A stretch of DNA of 64,000 nt from SAR92 clade bacterium H231 (GTDB lineage Bacteria; Pseudomonadota; Gammaproteobacteria; Pseudomonadales; Porticoccaceae). The DNA lies in the NCBI GenBank assembly GCA_025153775.1, contig JAOALC010000004.1, positions 1-64,000 of the forward strand, given 5' to 3'. Shown here piece after piece: positions 62,496-64,000 of the stretch. Position numbers and translations under genes: made by a program. The notes beneath the pieces are model-generated. The model did no database searches. It was given only the letters and a program-made list of their open reading frames with translations, and had not been told where the DNA came from. Each line of letters begins with the position of its first letter. Position 1 is the stretch's first letter.

Positions 62496-64000
62496 ATGAT
62501 AAAAACAACACAACGAGAAGTATTGGCCTTGGCAGTAGCGATGGCCACTTTTGCAGGATCCAGCGCATTTGCAGAGGGCACCTCAAGTCTGATGGAGGAG
62601 GTCCTTGTTACTGCGGAGAAGCGATCTGAGAGCGTTCAGGACGTTTCTGCTTCGATCACCGCACTAAGCCCCGAAATGATGGCTCGCTCTGGCATCGACG
62701 ATGTTACCCGCCTCGAGCACGTAGTTCCGGGGATGAGAATGGGTATGTCAGGTAACGAAGCGCGAATTGCGATACGCGGGACTCGATCAAATAATGTAGG
62801 CACGGAAGGCGAGCAGACAGTTGGCATCTTTCAAGATGGTGTTTATGTAGCGACTTCGACTCAGGCTCTTGGGTCTTATGTCGATCTTGAAAGAATCGAG
62901 GTTCTTCGCGGCCCTCAGGGTACTCTGTATGGCCGTAATACCTTCGGTGGGGCAATCAACGTAATCAGTAAAGCCCCAGACTTCGATGCTACTAGCGGTT
63001 CGGTAATGACGTTAATTGGAGATAAAAATCGCCGGAAAATGCAGGGTGTTCTAAATCTTCCTCTTAGCGACACTTTCGCGGTCCGACTAGTAGGTATGAC
63101 CGATGAGCATGATGGTTACATCACTAATAGTTTTGCAGCTGGAACAGATGATGATCTCGACAACCAAGACACTACCTACATTCGAATGACTGCAGCTTGG
63201 CAGCCTACTGATGAATTTCAGGCCACCCTTCGTTATTCTGAGTCATCAAAAGATACCAATTCCACTGCTATCTGGGGTTACCAACAGGTTGGTGGATATG
63301 TTGACGGTGACTATCAGGACGGGCACGTCTATCAATTTGAAGGAGCAACGCAGGATGCTGGTCCATGGAATGTTTCGCGAAATGAAAGCTCGGCTGCGGT
63401 TTTGGATGACGAATCCCTTACACTTGAACTCAGCTATGATCTTTCCTTTGCAACGGCTAAATTAACTATTAATCAGACTGACTTTGAAGGCGTGCAGTTC
63501 TACGATTCTGATTACAGTGACGCTGGCTCTGTTTCAGAGCAGCCGGGGAAATTCATCGGTTGGAATTCTAGCCAGGAAGATAGTTCATCGGAATTACAGC
63601 TGACTTCTAATAGCGATGGCGCGCTGCAATGGACACTCGGATACTACCAGTTTAAACAGGAATCAGATTGGGGTTGGATTGGTTCCGATTACGATGGCAA
63701 TGGCACTAATGTCAAGTATATATGGGGTCATAATATGTACGAGTCTGAGTCTACTGCAATTTATGGAAACGCGACTTACTCCATGACTGATAGTGTTCGT
63801 CTAATTGCCGGTATTCGCAGCAATGAAGACAAAAAAGGTCGCGTAGGATCAATTAATACATGGGATGACACTCTTTGGAAGGCCGCTATTGAAGTTGATC
63901 TCAGCGAAGACACGATGGTCTATGGGTCAGTCTCGACAGGCTTCCGAGCCGGTGGTGCCAATGGGGCCGCTATTGTCGCAACCCTTGCAGCAGAAGGTAT
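62496..64000 (+). CDS. TonB-dependent receptor, 3' end outside the window
   Basis: The frame starts at ATG 62496 behind GGGAGAG and stays open to the window end (501 codons seen). It has a signal peptide ending SSAFA, a TonB box (MEEVLVTAEKR), a plug domain (VTRLEHVVPGM, AIRGTRSNN, VDLERIEVLRGPQGTLYGRN, FGGAINVISK) and the first barrel strands (YGSVSTGFRAGGANG). There is no STN domain, so it transports without surface signalling. It is divergent from the secreted hydrolase and shares the TTCGAA operator, so it is the probable outer-membrane importer for the island's substrate. Confidence 0.92.
   Translation, partial: MIKTTQREVLALAVAMATFAGSSAFAEGTSSLMEEVLVTAEKRSESVQDVSASITALSPEMMARSGIDDVTRLEHVVPGMRMGMSGNEARIAIRGTRSNNVGTEGEQTVGIFQDGVYVATSTQALGSYVDLERIEVLRGPQGTLYGRNTFGGAINVISKAPDFDATSGSVMTLIGDKNRRKMQGVLNLPLSDTFAVRLVGMTDEHDGYITNSFAAGTDDDLDNQDTTYIRMTAAWQPTDEFQATLRYSESSKDTNSTAIWGYQQVGGYVDGDYQDGHVYQFEGATQDAGPWNVSRNESSAAVLDDESLTLELSYDLSFATAKLTINQTDFEGVQFYDSDYSDAGSVSEQPGKFIGWNSSQEDSSSELQLTSNSDGALQWTLGYYQFKQESDWGWIGSDYDGNGTNVKYIWGHNMYESESTAIYGNATYSMTDSVRLIAGIRSNEDKKGRVGSINTWDDTLWKAAIEVDLSEDTMVYGSVSTGFRAGGANGAAIVATLAAEG

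Overview
The window is a dense gene-rich stretch of bacterial chromosome. Its gene content suggests a marine, aerobic, heterotrophic gammaproteobacterium, possibly near the SAR92/Porticoccaceae or related Cellvibrionales. That placement is inference from gene families (TonB receptors, an Fds-type formate dehydrogenase with GSH-linked formaldehyde oxidation, a sulfatase, SnoaL-like proteins, GPH/SSS symporters). I saw no rRNA, tRNA, phage, insertion sequence or CRISPR array.

Region 1 (1-13950, all leftward). A cell-surface signalling set (ECF sigma factor, FecR anti-sigma, TonB receptor with an STN domain) lies upstream of a tightly packed degradative set: amidohydrolase, prolyl oligopeptidase, dipeptide-epimerase-like enolase, aldehyde dehydrogenase, GPH-type symporter and CocE/S15 hydrolase. 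The set looks like receptor-induced uptake and breakdown of a peptide-like substrate. The receptor ORF carries a second signal peptide and a Shine-Dalgarno site inside its reading frame, so it looks like a fusion of an STN module to an older receptor gene. A relic of a second sigma gene lies at 14135-14371.

Region 2 (14405-28401). This holds a small membrane protein, a BrnT/BrnA-type toxin-antitoxin pair behind a perfect palindrome, an inverted pair of REP-like hairpins, and a complete glutathione-linked formaldehyde-to-CO2 block: adhC and fghA, then fdsG-fdsB-fdsA-fdhD-fdsD. An amidohydrolase, a ureohydrolase, a MAPEG protein and an SDR lacking the catalytic Tyr/Lys follow.

Region 3 (28490-38971). 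Mixed functions: a DUF5916 outer-membrane protein, a GMC oxidoreductase beside a short BCCT-like transporter, a lipoprotein with two esterase domains, a photolyase/cryptochrome-family protein ending in a clamp-binding-like motif, and a phospholipid acyltransferase-like protein.

Region 4 (39060-42767). Four consecutive rightward genes (beta-propeller, GST-like, unknown, truncated secreted ORF) each sit directly behind a near-copy of the same sigma-70-like promoter module. A decayed leftward gene follows.

Region 5 (42768-64000). A catabolic island: DUF1501, two-domain SnoaL protein and sulfatase, divergent from a HisD-family dehydrogenase, SDR and UPF0126 membrane protein; then a leftward run of bicupin, second SnoaL protein, SSS symporter, aldehyde dehydrogenase, PrpE, MetE-like protein and a lipoprotein hydrolase; finally a secreted hydrolase divergent from a TonB receptor cut by the window end. 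Its promoters share a TTCGAA-centred operator. At 47740-47781 a perfect 42-bp palindrome supplies -35 and -10 boxes for both directions. The likely job is import and degradation of a sulfated or esterified organic compound, substrate unknown.
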